A model generated the notes under the pieces. The model saw nothing but the letters and a program-made list of their open reading frames with translations. It was not told the DNA's origin and did not search any database. From Rhabditophanes sp. KR3021 (taxonomy: Eukaryota > Nematoda > Chromadorea > Rhabditida > Alloionematidae), in contig CAUJLY010000001.1 of the NCBI GenBank assembly GCA_963281155.1, positions 372,001 through 436,000 of the forward strand: 64,000 nucleotides of DNA, given 5' to 3'. Both the position numbers and the translations under genes were made by a program. Shown here piece after piece: positions 47,497 to 59,439 of this stretch. Every line of letters begins with the position of its first letter. Position 1 is the first letter of the stretch.

Positions 47497-48943
47497 TTAC
47501 AATATCTGCCATGTATTTTTAACGCCAATAAAATACTTGTTGCGTATATACTTGAAATCATTTGCACAATTTTTTAATACTTGATTCTCCTTGACTGAAA
47601 AATGCATATAATCATAGCAGGTTGAAAATTTATCTGTCACTGCTTTTATTCTCGGATACAATCTTTCATCCTTCAATTTGATATGTTTAGTATGCTTAAT
47701 TAATTGAGAATTTAAATGTTTGATATGAAAATTGTAATATTTTGTTTTAGACATAGTTGGTTCTGGTAGTTTGAAGACAGCGCGGAAATGATGTATTGCT
47801 CCGTCTTCTAATTCTACATTATATCCATGGAAATATTTTTGCGTTATTCGCCCTGTTTCAGTTTTTAAATGTCCATGAGCATAAAAGTTAAATATGAGGT
47901 CTGGTCTGAAGATTAATTTACTGTAAACTGTAGGTTTAAATGGTACACTTAATTTAGCAACCTTAAAATTATTAAATTTAATTTTTTTCATATCTCTTAT
48001 TGACGTCCAATGTTTATATATTTTTGCATTTCGACTTAAAAAACAAAATGTAGAGATTGAGTTATTTGAGTGCTTTGAAAGTTTATCAAGAAATTTGATT
48101 AATGTTTGGTGTTTTTTGTAATTTATAGCAACAACTTCATCCAAATCAGTCTGAGAGATGTATTTAACAACATATCTAGCTTTGTATAAACAGTCAATCA
48201 TTGCTGTGTTCACTAAAAATCGTTTTGCGTGTCGATTGGGATCATATTTGTTAAATTTTGGTAACGATGACCATTCAATTATATGAACCTTGGTTATTTT
48301 GCTGTAATGTTTTAGAACCGTTTGAACGTCTCTTGATATTGAATTCTTATAAAAATAAAATATACTAGCACCGTTTCGAATCCATGTTTCAAAAAATTGG
48401 ATTAATTCAAGGTAATTATAATAATTATACATCGGTTGGATACATACTCCTAGTGTGTATTTATATTTTTTGAATTTTGTTGGTTTGATTACATTCATTA
48501 CTGGTAATCTCAAAGTTCGATTTGAACGAGATGAATAGATACTTATATCTTCAGATCTTTTGCTATTCTTAATTTTTAAATGCTTTAATGTTCCAATAAA
48601 AGACCATATTTTAAATTCTGGAGAATGAGGACTTGGGCATTCTTTTGTAGCACATTCAATTTTGAATGTTGCATTTTTTTCTCCTACCAAATAAATGGAG
48701 TGACTAAATGTTCTTTTATAAAATGCCGAAATTGTGAACTTACTTATTATCTACATGTTTTGCAAAGTTTAGCCTGATTTCATGATCATTTACTCTGTAT
48801 GCTGAACGAATATAAAAATCGTTATCTCCAGAAGTTCCAACAAACAGAATATGATATAAATACAAAATAATGCAAATTAACATAATCAAATGAGTTGAAT
48901 AATAGATATTTATTACAAAAAAAAGTTCGAAATTACTAGGCAT
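47497..48943 (-). CDS. GT92 (DUF23) glycosyltransferase
   Basis: CDS complement(join(47497..48712,48744..48943)), 471 aa; the 31-nt intron (GTAAGT...ATAAAAG) is among the shortest here and keeps frame (VDNK/TFSHS). Type II topology: short cytosolic N-terminus, anchor helix at about 15-36, then a luminal domain. Family motifs: CIQPMYNYYNYLELIQFFE (~155), YFYKNSISRDVQTVLKHY, the acidic TDLDEVVA (~255) and HHFRAVFKLPEP near the C-terminus. GT92 enzymes such as C. elegans GALT-1 add galactose to core fucose of N-glycans; the exact acceptor here is not known. It begins the glycosyltransferase-rich part of the window. Confidence 0.92.
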
Positions 48944-49894
48944 TAATATACCAAATATTGGTCAAACAAATATGTTGAAGCAAACTTGTTTTTATAAAAA
49001 TAAATACAATTTGTTTTAAAGTTTTGTATTTTCATTTAACTAAATATTATTTATAAATTATGGGACATTTAAATGTTTACATATTTTTCAGATTCTTTTC
49101 ATAAATAAAAATGTGTTGAATGTGAGTCTTAATATTTGTATTTATTAATAATATGTTTGATTTGTTGAGTTTATTGGAACGTTTCCAATAATATTACAAA
49201 CATTCATAAAATCAAGATTTGCATAAAAGCAGAATTTAAACTATTTGACATATGATATATAGAATTTCGAGTTTATTTAATCAAAAAGAGCAATACAAAT
49301 CATTTAAACGTTCCAGAAATGGAAAATAAACAAAATGCTTCAAGAATTTACTTTAAATATCTTTATACAACATACCATTTATTTGTTACATTAGAGATCT
49401 TTCATTATTGAGGCAAGGCTTTTCATATAATAATCATAAATTATGTATATTATTCAAATGATTGGATACATTCTTGTTTTAAAAATAATATCATACTGTT
49501 TAGATTTGATTTGAGATTTGTCTAGAATAAATATCGCTTTTGTTTACAATTAACTAATGATGTCATTTATTAAATTCAATATTAACAGAACATCTACCGA
49601 GGATCAACAAATATTGTCTAAATCAAATATTCGATTTCCCCACATTTATTTACTGCCAAATAAAAATATAATTCGACAATGTTATGCCTATTTGGTAAGC
49701 GTATATTAGTTGTTTAATTACATAAACATGTATTTTTATAAGAGCATAACAAATGTTCTTGATCTAAACATGTTTTGGCATCATAATAAATCAAAATTAT
49801 GTTGATATTCTGTCATAGTTAGTTCATGTTAAGAAGTATTTAAGATTGTTTTGATTATGACAATTGTTTTGGTGTCGTTAAGAAGATCTAATTA
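48944..49894. other. intergenic, divergent promoter region
   Basis: This 950-bp spacer separates the divergent GT92 (-) and GT49 (+) genes and must hold both promoters. No clear motif, RNA or repeat was seen. Confidence 0.45.
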
Positions 49895-51117
49895 ATGTAT
49901 AAACAAATATTATGTATTTATTCATTGATGGTTTGTCTAAGTTTCGGTAGCAAAGATCTCAAGAAAGGTATGTTAAAAGATGTTGATTCGAAAAATAAAA
50001 CCTAAATTTAGTTAATGGTTTGACGGTATTCGATAAAACCTACATTTACACTTCAGACATCTTTAATACTACTAAGAAAAATGCCGCTGATAGAATTACA
50101 AAGGTCGTGACTTGCAGTAGCTTGTACTTAAAACCAACATTTAAGGAATCAGTTACTAATTGGAATGGACCAATGATTTTGGGAGTCCTAATTGATGATA
50201 ATGAACTTGTTGGAAAGCAAGCTTCGTGTGCGTATTGTACTTTAAAAAGGATGGGAAATGGTATTTTAAACAATTTACAAATTCATTTTATTTACAAACA
50301 ACAGCATCCATTTTATTCAAATGACAAAATAATTCACACTTTGAGTGTATTAAATTGTTCCAGTATGTATTCATTCAATTTATATTGCACTCCTGACAAA
50401 ATTTCATACAATCAAAAAATTATTAATGCAGGCAAATTTCCTATAAATGTGTTGCGAAATATAATGAAAGAAGAGGTCCAAACAAACTTCATGATTTTAA
50501 CAGATTTAGATCATTTTTACAGTGTTAATTTTGAACGTAAAATGTCGCTAGTAGCAAAAAGGGTATTAAAGAAGGGAACTAAATATGCTTTAGTGATGCG
50601 AATGTTTGAAGTTTCTTCAAAAGTTAAAAAAAGTTCTGTCAAAAACAAACGTATGTTATGGAAGTTAATGAGAAACAAAAAAGCAAGCGAGCTTCATGAT
50701 AGTTGGTATCCTTTAGGTCACAAAATTCCAAGACTCAAAGAATGGTTTAAGCATAAAAGAACGTCGGTTCCAACAATTCAATTTACGCATCCATATAAAG
50801 TTGTCGAATGGGAGCCTCAAATAATAACTAGAAAAGAAATTCCAGATTATTATGATATGCCCTACCCATTGCATTCTAATACTTCTCATAGAAGAGAGCT
50901 TTGCCGAGCAGGATTTAAATTTGTTATTGTCAATGATGTGTTTGCCTATCATCGTGGCTTTAAATCAAAGAGAGAATCATACTTTGTAAAAGCTGTAACT
51001 AATAAGCATATCAAAAGTGATACTTTTAATCGTGATAGTATGGCATTTGAAGAACGATTGGATCGTATGTATCCTAAAACTCACAGTCTTTGTCCAAGAT
51101 GGACACAACGATTATAA
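49895..51117 (+). CDS. GT49 (LARGE/B4GAT1-like) glycosyltransferase
   Basis: CDS join(49895..49967,50012..51117), 392 aa; the 44-nt intron (GTATGT...AAATTTAG) joins a signal-peptide exon (QILCIYSLMVCLSFG) to the catalytic part at phase 1. Motifs: ITNWNGPMILGVLIDD-like opening (here VTNWNGPMILGV, ~70), FPINVLRNIMKEEVQTNF, the metal-binding ILTDLDHFYS (~188), VVEWEPQIITRKEIPDY and the late ELCRAGFKFVIVND...YHRGFKSK. This is the GT49 domain of B4GAT1 and of the second domain of LARGE, which transfer glucuronic acid in matriglycan-type chains; nematodes have expanded members. The N-terminus looks like a cleavable signal rather than a long anchor. Confidence 0.92.
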
Positions 51118-51226
51118 TTTATATGCATAAATAAATATTTATTAATTTAGAATAAAAATAAATAGTTTTGATAATGAAGTATGTAAATTTATCTTTTTAT
51201 TATTAAAAAAATTCAAACGCATCAGG

Positions 51227-53419
51227 TTAACAGTTCTTATCTTGTACGACAAAAATACTTCTAATCCTGCAAATTATTCTCATATCAGATATGTGCACCA
51301 TTATTTGATTTCCAAGATTGCCAATGTAATCGGTAATAGTAATGAAGATGTGCTTCTTGGGTTCAATTTTGGTGATTGTCACATTAGGAAAGCTTGTGAT
51401 ATTGAGAAAAATGGTATAGTTGTTATTTCCAATTAGTGTCTCATTGTTAATAGTGGTATTTTCGATGAGAGTTTCATTATAAGTAATATTACTTTCTGCT
51501 CCGGTGTTATCAATGATACTTTCAACTTGCGTTTCATTGATATTAAAATCTTTCAATAAAATAGTTGAGGTTTCTAAAATATTTGTTGTTGAAGTTTCAA
51601 AGTAATTTGTTGTTGAAGTTTCAAAGTAATTTGCTGTTGAAGTTTCTAAATTATTTGTTGTTGACGTTTCTAAATTATTTGTTGTTGAAGTTTCAAAGTA
51701 ATTTGCTGTTGAAGTTTCTAAATTATTTGTTGTTGACGTTTCTAAATTATTTGTTGTTGAAGTTTCTAAATTATTTGCAGTAGACGTTTCAAAGTAATTT
51801 GGTGTTGACGTTTCTAAATAATTTGCAGTAGAAGTTTCACTCTCAACTAAGTACGTTTTTATTGTAAACAAAGGCCATTCTACACCTCCATTAATAACTG
51901 ATTTAGTCGGTTTAAAAGTTGAATCAGAATCATTCAAATAACTTGACTTGTTTACGCCCGCTAAATATCCATAAGCACGAGCTTGCCTTGCTCCAATAAT
52001 AAAAGCAATGTAAGGATCTGTTGATTCAATTACATGAAGTCCTGTTTTATTCAATGCTATAGAGTATCCATGGCAAATTACACAATCTTTTGAATCTATA
52101 GTAGCTATATCCATTTTTTTAATATCATAAATGTCTAAAAGTTTGCCATTTAATTTCAAGTTAGTTAATTGAAATTCTTTCAAACCATAAATTTCAATAA
52201 AACCATGATTACTTTTACTTACAAATTGTGTTGCACCAACAATATATTGACTTGCATCTGGAACATAATTCATAAATTGTCCTTGAAAATTAATATAATC
52301 AAAATAATCTGTTGAATATGAACCTGGCATAAAATTAAAATGACCTATTCTTGTAACTTGTAAGTTATGGTTTTTCATATCCAAACAAAAATTGGTGCGA
52401 TAGAAATTATCCGAATAGTTATTGTATTTGAAAATAAGATCATTTGCAGTATAGACATCTAAATAATTAAATTTAAAATACTTCGCCAAATGATGTATTC
52501 CTTCTTCAAATGATAAATCCGATGAAGCAATTGCAACTGAACTGGTATGTGTTCTTGAAATTCGCTTTGTACACGTTCTATTTGATTCGCCTTTAATAAT
52601 ATTCCATTGTTCGAATGATTGAGGCATGAATGCAACATAATCATAATAATCTTTATCTTTGTAGTGTTTATGATTATCATTTCTTATTGTTTTACTTATG
52701 CCTGCAACAATTAAAACAGGATATTCCGATTTAATGACAAATCTTAAAGATTCTAGTCTTTTAGGAATAATTATTTGAATTTGTTTTGATCCTGCGAAAC
52801 CATTTAATTGCTTAATATTGTGAGTCTTGATTCCAGTTGAAAATTCAATATCAATGCTGACATTTGTTTTAATATCCTTAGTTGTAAAAATATTTAACAT
52901 TTGATATCCTTTGATATCCGGACTAGGTAAACGTACAGCATAGTTGGTTCCTGCAAAATGAATAGATGGAACTAAATACATGTCTCCTGAGCCTGTTTTA
53001 GTATCGTACAAAGAAGCAATAACTTTAATTGGAAAGTATGATTCAATGAAAATGCGAGGATCAGCAATCATCTCAATATTTTTGGTTTCTTTATCAATCG
53101 GGGCAATTACTGCATCGTAATCAAAGAAAAACTAAATAAAATAAAACATTCACATTATTTAATTAATTACCTCATTGGTTTGATTCTTATAAATTTTATA
53201 ATCTACATGCTTTTCGATTTTCTGAGTCAACAATGAATAGTAGGAAATATTAACATGGTCGACATCCATTTTAGTTGGTAAAAAATTTAAAGATAATTCA
53301 TATTTTTTAGTTGAATCAAGATCATAGTTTAAAAATGTGGTAATAAAGGAAGTTCCATCTGAATCAGTTGCATTAACAATAAATGCTAGCAATGAAAGAA
53401 CAAATGTGAAGAAAAGCAT
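51227..53419 (-). CDS. IgGFc-binding-like secreted protein with Thr/Ser repeat tail
   Basis: CDS complement(join(51227..53131,53171..53419)), 717 aa; the 39-nt intron (GTAATT...TTATTTAG) is phase 0. The signal peptide is MLFFTFVLSLLAFIVNA. Residues ~110-490 resemble the IgGFc-binding N-terminal domain: ESYFPIKVIASLYD, GSGDMYLVP, YAVRLPSPDIKGYQMLNIF. From ~513 to ~606 there is an 8-residue repeat of the type ETSTxNxx (12 units, the last imperfect), then an Asn-rich segment with many NxT/S sites and a short C-terminal tail with Cys. The repeat would be a dense O-glycosylation site, mucin-like. No membrane anchor is evident. Likely an extracellular or luminal matrix protein; function not known. 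It stands between two glycosyltransferase/receptor groups. Confidence 0.82.
51563..51842. repeat. 24-bp coding minisatellite
   Basis: About 12 tandem units of 24 bp, on the + strand GTTGAAGTTTC(T/A)AA(A/G)T(T/A)ATTTGTT with small variants. They encode the ETSTxNxx repeat of the minus-strand gene. Unit variants alternate in a pattern (NNL/NYF) that suggests past duplication of multi-unit blocks. Confidence 0.95.
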
Positions 53420-54035
53420 GCTTGTGTCCAGTATACTGCTTCGCTTTTCTTAAATAGCGCTTGAAGATGACGCATACTGGTCTTAAAAAAATAATCAATC
53501 CATGCTTATTTTAAGTATTTAACATAACAATCCTTTAGCAAATGAGTGAAATCAACAATTATTCATTATTCAAATAATAAAATCGTTACATTCGCATTTT
53601 TATAAAATTATATAAACGTGCCTTCATTTTAAGACAATAGAGCATTACATTTTTTACAGCTTATTTGGATAAATTGAAAGATTGTCATTTCGTGTTACAT
53701 ATTTTATGAATGTTACCAAACACCTAAATGTACCTAGTTATTCAAACCATTTGGTGTGAAATTGTATGGCTGTTAGATATGCATTAAGTTCAAATTGATC
53801 ATCTGTGGATGGTTTTAAACAAGTATCACAATTTTACATTCCCTTGACTTAACATTGAGACAATTACAACATTTTTGATGAAGATTGTTGACGATTTTTA
53901 CCGTTTTACGACAAAATAAGCAATACTCGAAATCTGTAATGCTCCAAAAATATTTATAAGAATACAATTAAAAATTGTAATAAACACTTAACTTTATTGA
54001 AAATACAAACATTGTTTATGGCAATTTTAAACAAA
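53420..54035. other. intergenic, no gene seen
   Basis: Promoter side of the repeat-protein gene and 3' side of the next receptor gene; no further feature was found. Confidence 0.45.
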
Positions 54036-55102
54036 TTATTTATTAAGAAATGAAATAACATTAATTATTTTTGTATTACTAGCTTGTCTCAATTTCCAGT
54101 AATACCATAACACAATTGAAGAATTATAATCAAAAATTAACATCGTTGAAGCAAAAAAATGATCCGTATATGTGAAAAGATATTTAAATATGATTGATTC
54201 GTAAAAAAATAATATGATTATTACAATTATAATTGCGGGAATTATAAGTAACACTATAACAAGGATTGCTTGGTAATTATAATATGTTAGTACATTTTTG
54301 TATTTACTTTTCATGTTAGAATTACTGATACCACTAATAGTTTTTTTAAAATGGCTGCTTAGAGAGAAATGCATTTTCCAATAAGATAATAGTATTTGTA
54401 ACATTAAGATTAGAAATAGAAAGCTGGTAAAAAGTGCTCTTGTTGAATTTGTGTTGTAAGCAGTTAATAAAATGTGTGATTCGTTAATTACCCAATTACT
54501 TTCAAACATCTCAAATATCCAATTTTCTTTCGACGTATTATTTATAAATTTTTCAATAATTTCCTCCTGTGATTTTATTTCAAATATGTATACTTGATTT
54601 ATGGCGAAACCTAACAGAGCGAAGTACAAAATACAAAACAATTTTTCCTTCCAATTTACCTGAAGTAATTGTCTTTTTAAAAAGCCATTTCGTCGAATAA
54701 GCAGATCAAAGTTGAGTAAAGTTACGTTTAAATATAAGAGCAGTATACTGATTGGCTTTAAACAAATATTATAAGACCACTAAATTTTAAACTTACAATA
54801 ATAAATGAACAACTATTTTGACCGAAAATGTTTATAACTCCTGTACATGCAATAATTAGCGTTTTTGTAAACAATCGCGGTCTGACAACAATACCTATGA
54901 AAATCGAGTGACATACAAAAGATATGCGGCTAAAAATAAGAAATTTTATATATCCGTTGGATGAATCACTAGGAAGGTAAAATAATGATATGGTGACAAG
55001 TACATTAAATAAGATGCTACCGATAGTGAGGAAGTCATTAATTATCAAAAAGAAGTCATTATGGCAGTTGAATGTAAGACAAAGTAAATCTATTTTGTCC
55101 AT
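54036..55102 (-). CDS. 7TM chemoreceptor, tandem family copy 3
   Basis: CDS complement(join(54036..54755,54797..55102)), 341 aa; the 41-nt intron (GTAAGT...GTTTAAAG) follows residue 102, the same place and phase as copy 1 at 44623-45662. Shared features are the start (MDKIDLLC versus MDTINIFC), the exon 1 end, VVRPRLFTKTLII, the NESH glycosylation site, MKSKYKNVLTYYNYQAIL and SSIVLWYYWKLRQ after helix 7. Seven hydrophobic segments. It is separated from the other two copies by the GT92, GT49 and repeat-protein genes. Ligand unknown. Confidence 0.88.
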
Positions 55103-55380
55103 TCAAAAAAATAGAATTAGAAAATAATATGTAGTAAAAAAGTGATAGAGGCTGGTCCTAAGGCCTGAATATACTTCTAGTAGGAGTTACACGTAAGGTC
55201 TTTTAATAGATTTATTTTATCTGTAAAAATTGTGGTTACCTAATGCCAATAATAATAAATAACCTACTTGCAATTTAGAGTTGAGAGCTGAAAAGAGCTA
55301 AACTAAAATGAAGTAGATAATTCAAATAAGTGAATTGATAAATAAATAAGGATCGTAATTAAATCCTAGATAAACATGCA

Positions 55381-55562
55381 TGGCATTTCCCCCTTTCGGG
55401 TGTATTCTCCCCTTTAGAATTTTGGAAAGGGGAGAGAAAGGAGGCGAAATGTTATAAGCATAATTGGTGGCTTTTTTTAATCTCCCCATACATTAAAGGA
55501 AGAAAGGGGGAAAAAGAGGAGGGAAAGTGGAATTCCCCCTTTCAAATATAATACAAATGCCA
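55381..55562. mobile_element. MITE-like palindromic island with TGGCATTT termini
   Basis: A 182-bp segment unusually rich in C/G runs for this DNA begins TGGCATTT and ends AAATGCCA (8-bp terminal inverted repeat). Inside, TCTCCCCTTT (55406-55415) and AAAGGGGAGA (55426-55435) form a perfect 10-bp stem with a 10-nt loop, and further CCCCCTTT/AAAGGGGG blocks repeat the theme. No coding frame. No clear target-site duplication was seen, so mobility is inferred only. Confidence 0.5.
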
Positions 55563-56334
55563 ACCCTGTAGATAAATAACGTAATAATAAAATGTCACAT
55601 ATAATAAATACTATAATTCAAGCCAATTATACATAAATAATATTCAAATACTAAATATACAATATACAAATTTTCTTCACTATGTTCATACATGCGAATT
55701 CAATTGTTATGTGGTTACGTTAATACAAATAATATTATTCAAAGTAGATACAATAATCAGAATTTTAAAGACAAATATGATTAATTGCATCAAGTTTAAT
55801 CAGCTTCGTGCAATTAAAAATATTAAACTTGTATTTATTTGCTAAAATGTTACGGAACAATTGGTAAATTAGTTGTTTGCATATTTTATTCCACAGATTT
55901 TGACATTATCTCAGCTAGTTATGGCTGTTCATCTGGTAAAAATATGTATAATTATTAATTAAAACATTTCTTTGAATAAAATTCACAATAGAAACAATTT
56001 TAACCCCCATGTCTCGAATCAAATAATAAACATTTTATTACAATACGTGATAACAAATATTATTTCGATTTCCAGACAACTTAATCATTCATGTTTAATA
56101 AAATCAGATAAATCCAATTTACAGTCTTAATTTATGATCAAGATCAATGCATATATTTTGCAGAACACTCAATCATCCAGTTTCAATAATTACATTCCAC
56201 TTATCGTTACTTATATAGAAAAGCTAAAACAGGATCAGTTTGTTGGCAATAACAAGGAATAATTGTTTTCTTGTTGTTTTAAATAGACAATAATAGTTTA
56301 CTTCTGGGTGTCTGCTATTAAATAACTTATTAAA
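55563..56334. other. intergenic, no gene seen
   Basis: AT-rich spacer upstream of the GT31 gene. Confidence 0.45.
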
Positions 56335-57505
56335 ATGATTATTAAGATATATTTAGTTATGTTCCTATTATGTCCGATTGTAGCTCCAAATCATATCCCA
56401 TTACCAAAAAAGCGAGTCAAATTACCCAAAAGAGGTCCAAGTCGACCTTTAGCTGCCAAATTTGTTCCAGACATGTGTTTGTTTTTAGATTAATTTATTA
56501 GAAAATGTTTTTTTGTAGTATTTGATTCTGTCTCGAAACAATTGCATAAAGAGGTTTCAATATTTTGTATGGTAGCATCAACTCCTAAGTATAAAGAAAG
56601 TCGTGTTATCCCGCAAATAAATACATGGGTAAGTTTAAAATTAAGATGATCCTAAATTTATGATTAAATAGTTGAAAAGATGTAACAATTATTTAGTAGC
56701 ATCTTCTAAAGCAGACAAAAGTATAAAGGCTATCAAAGCATACAAGCACGACAGTTACAAATATGTGTGGGCGAAAGCAAAAGCTGCCTTCAAATATATT
56801 TACAAAAGATACGGAACTGGATATGATTGGGTAATTAAATATTAGATTTTGTACTTATTAACGTTGATTTAGATAATCAAATGTGATGACGATTCATACG
56901 TCGTTTTAGAGAATTTGAGGATGTTTCTCTTGAATAAGGATCCTAATACTCATCATTATTATGGATTTCGATTACAATTTTATGAACCTCATACAAAGAG
57001 TAATTATGATTATATTCAAGGAGGAAGTTGTTTTGTCATTAGCAAAGCAACTCTAAAAACTCTTGTCACAAAAGGTTTATCAAACCCCAAAATTTGTAAA
57101 AGTGCTCCCGAAGGGCATGATGATCGAGAAATCGGCCATTGCTTGAGCAAACTAGCAATTAAGCCCGTTGATGTAAGAGATATGCACGATCAAATTATGT
57201 TTATTCCCAGTTCACCAGACGAATTTGCTACAACCGATTATAATATGAATCAAGCTATTTTCAAGGCATTTAACAAAGTTATTATCAGAGATGGAAAAGA
57301 AGGACTGAGTGAGTATCCAATAGCTTTTCATTATATTGAAGGCAATATGCAGTATGGTTTAGAATATTTGTTTTACAAAGCTCAAGTGATTGGCTTCCAG
57401 CAGACTTTGTACAAGGAAATTTGTGTGGGAAATTGCGTGAATCAAACAAAAACAGTCATGGACAAAATTAGAACTTTCTCGAGCAAGTTGTCTAAAAAGG
57501 ATTAA
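56335..57505 (+). CDS. GT31 C1GALT1-like beta-1,3-galactosyltransferase, paralogue 1
   Basis: CDS join(56335..56476,56519..56628,56672..56830,56873..57505), 347 aa; introns of 42-43 nt. The N-terminus (MIIKIYLVMFLLCPIVAP) is a signal or short anchor, followed by a basic Pro/Lys-rich stem. Motifs: ISIF-like VSIFCMVASTPKYK, VWAKAKAAFKYIYKRYGT, the metal-binding CDDDSYVVLENLRMF (~141), and GGSCFVISKATLK with HDDREIGHCLSKL, matching the GGAGYVLS and EDVEMGxC blocks of core-1 synthases. The EDxE motif reads DDRE. The enzyme would add galactose to GalNAc-Ser/Thr (core 1 O-glycan); acceptor inferred. A paralogue on the other strand lies at 61851-63101. The first donor is GTTTGT, chosen because it restores the frame and the VFD-like junction shared with the paralogue. 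Confidence 0.88.
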
Positions 57506-58567
57506 TTTGTTATATTTTTCTTTGTAAATATTGAAATGATTGATTGTATCAGGTTAAATTAAGGTTGTTTTGGATGTAACTATAAAATTTGCTTAACTCA
57601 TGCTTGTTTACCATTTTCCTTACAAATGATGTTTTTAGCTGTCTGATCACGAAGGAGTCTTCATTAATACTGGTAAAAATATTTAATGTACTCTTATCTC
57701 AATATATCGTTTTTATAAAGACTAGACGATTAATTGTTTGAGATAAGTATAAAGGGATGCAAAATGTATGTACATACGTTAGATTCATTTCCGCCATCTG
57801 TAAAAAAGCTTTGACAAATAAATCAAATGGAAGGAAAGTGTGCCAAGCTCACAGCTCCTCAAACGAAACGGAAAAGATAGGCTTGTTAAATGAAGCATAA
57901 ATATTTTAAATTACCAACAATCCTGCAATTAAATTATTTTAATTTTTGTCATATACTCTAATGAAATTCTATCCATTTAAATGTTCAGCTTCTCTAAATT
58001 AACTAATTATCTGGAATCTCTAAAACACAAAAGATGACAGTTTTATTTTAATATGCCAAAACTACGCAATTATTGGAAATATTTTTGAACAATTGTTAAC
58101 TTCCTTGACTACATTGAGATGACATTTTGATTGTTAACTAAAAACAAATTGAATGTTTTGTTCTGACAATTTTTATTAAATAACCTTTAAAATTATACAA
58201 AATAACAATATTTATCATTTGATAACTCTTGGTTAGACTTCCTTCATTTTCCCATATATTTATAAAATCTAATAAACGATACAGACATTTCTTTTTTATT
58301 ATGCCCTTAGTAAAATGGAAAAGTTCAAGTGATGATTTTTTGATGCAATATGAGCAGTCAAAACAAATGTATCCACTAATTATTAAGATAACGATACCTC
58401 TTTTATTCGGCATAGATTGTCTTACCATTGTGGCAATTATCTGTACTTATCTATTTATTATAAAAAAGCAATGCTTCATATAAATTTGAAATTTTTAATT
58501 GTAATGCATTGTATCTATTCATTATTATAATGAAGAGTTTAATAATTACTGATGTTTTCAAAAAAAG
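57506..58567. other. intergenic with a short membrane-type frame
   Basis: An 84-codon plus-strand frame (58229-58483) has one hydrophobic segment (IIKITIPLLFGIDCLTIVA) but no family signal or continuation. The rest is AT-rich spacer. Confidence 0.35.
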
Positions 58568-59132
58568 ATGAATGCCAACTGGTTTTGTCGCCGTAACTTG
58601 GCTATAAAGATTGAAGATTTGGGGAATTATATTATCAAAGCTGATAAAATTCGAAATATTGCTGACAATAATCATTCTTATAGTCAATCTGCACAAATTA
58701 TAGATACCTATATTTTCAAAAATGTATCCAATTTACTCCCTTTTATTAATTACATTATTTGTAACACAAATATCTTGAAACTAAATATTGTAACAAATTT
58801 AAATTTTATTGATAAGAAAAAGGCTGCTAAGAAAGATGCAAGTGATAAAAAAAGGTTGTTGGAACAATTGGATAATATTGCAAAATCTCTTACTGACTTG
58901 TTGGAATATAAACCTAATTTCAAAGTTTCAATCTACATTACAAAAATATACACGACAGACAATTTGTTACATCAGGTGGGTTATTTATTCTTATGAACCA
59001 TGGGTTGAAGTTTGATACCAAAGATAACTATTGGACGTATTATGACATACCATGTAAGCAACCTATTGATGTTGAAAATGTCTTAAAAGAAGATGTAGAT
59101 TTAAATAGCTTTTTTATTAAAACAAACTTCTA
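58568..59132 (+). pseudogene. orphan coding region with a frameshift, family unknown
   Basis: A 142-codon frame (58568-58996) begins MNANWFCRRNLA and contains DKKRLLEQLDNIAKSLTDLL. It ends in a spurious hydrophobic tail. Another frame starting near 58994 continues with MNHGLKFDTKDNYWTYYDI and VLKEDVDLNSFFIKTNF to a TAA at about 59130. A shift near 58985 or an unusual intron would join them. No signal peptide or anchor. I do not recognise the family; the leucine-rich helical style recalls fast-evolving nematode F-box-type proteins, but no F-box is visible. Confidence 0.35.
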
Positions 59133-59439
59133 AATAGATCAAATTGGCCATGATGTTTTATTATAATATATTCTTAGTATAGTCTAGTTTGCAAGTATTT
59201 ATAAATTTGTTTTATTTATTTCTTATATTCTAATATTTATGTTATCTGTGTTTAACTTTGGATTTAGCGATTGTCTTAACTTTACGTTGTGTAATACATA
59301 AATGGTCTTAAACGACATTAATCTTAGCTAGAAAAACAGTTTAGCTTTGTGGCTTGGCTTTGTGTTGTGTATGTTAACACATGTTTAGTGTATATTTATT
59401 TATAAAAGAAATCCAAAGTCTATTCTTAAAAACAGTAAA

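Noticed and set aside
51565..51783. 72-codon plus-strand frame rich in Leu/Lys/Phe
   Set aside because: It is the antisense of the 24-bp coding repeat in the minus-strand gene.
51563..51842. CRISPR-like regular repeat
   Set aside because: Units are contiguous with no unique spacers and lie in frame in a eukaryotic coding exon.
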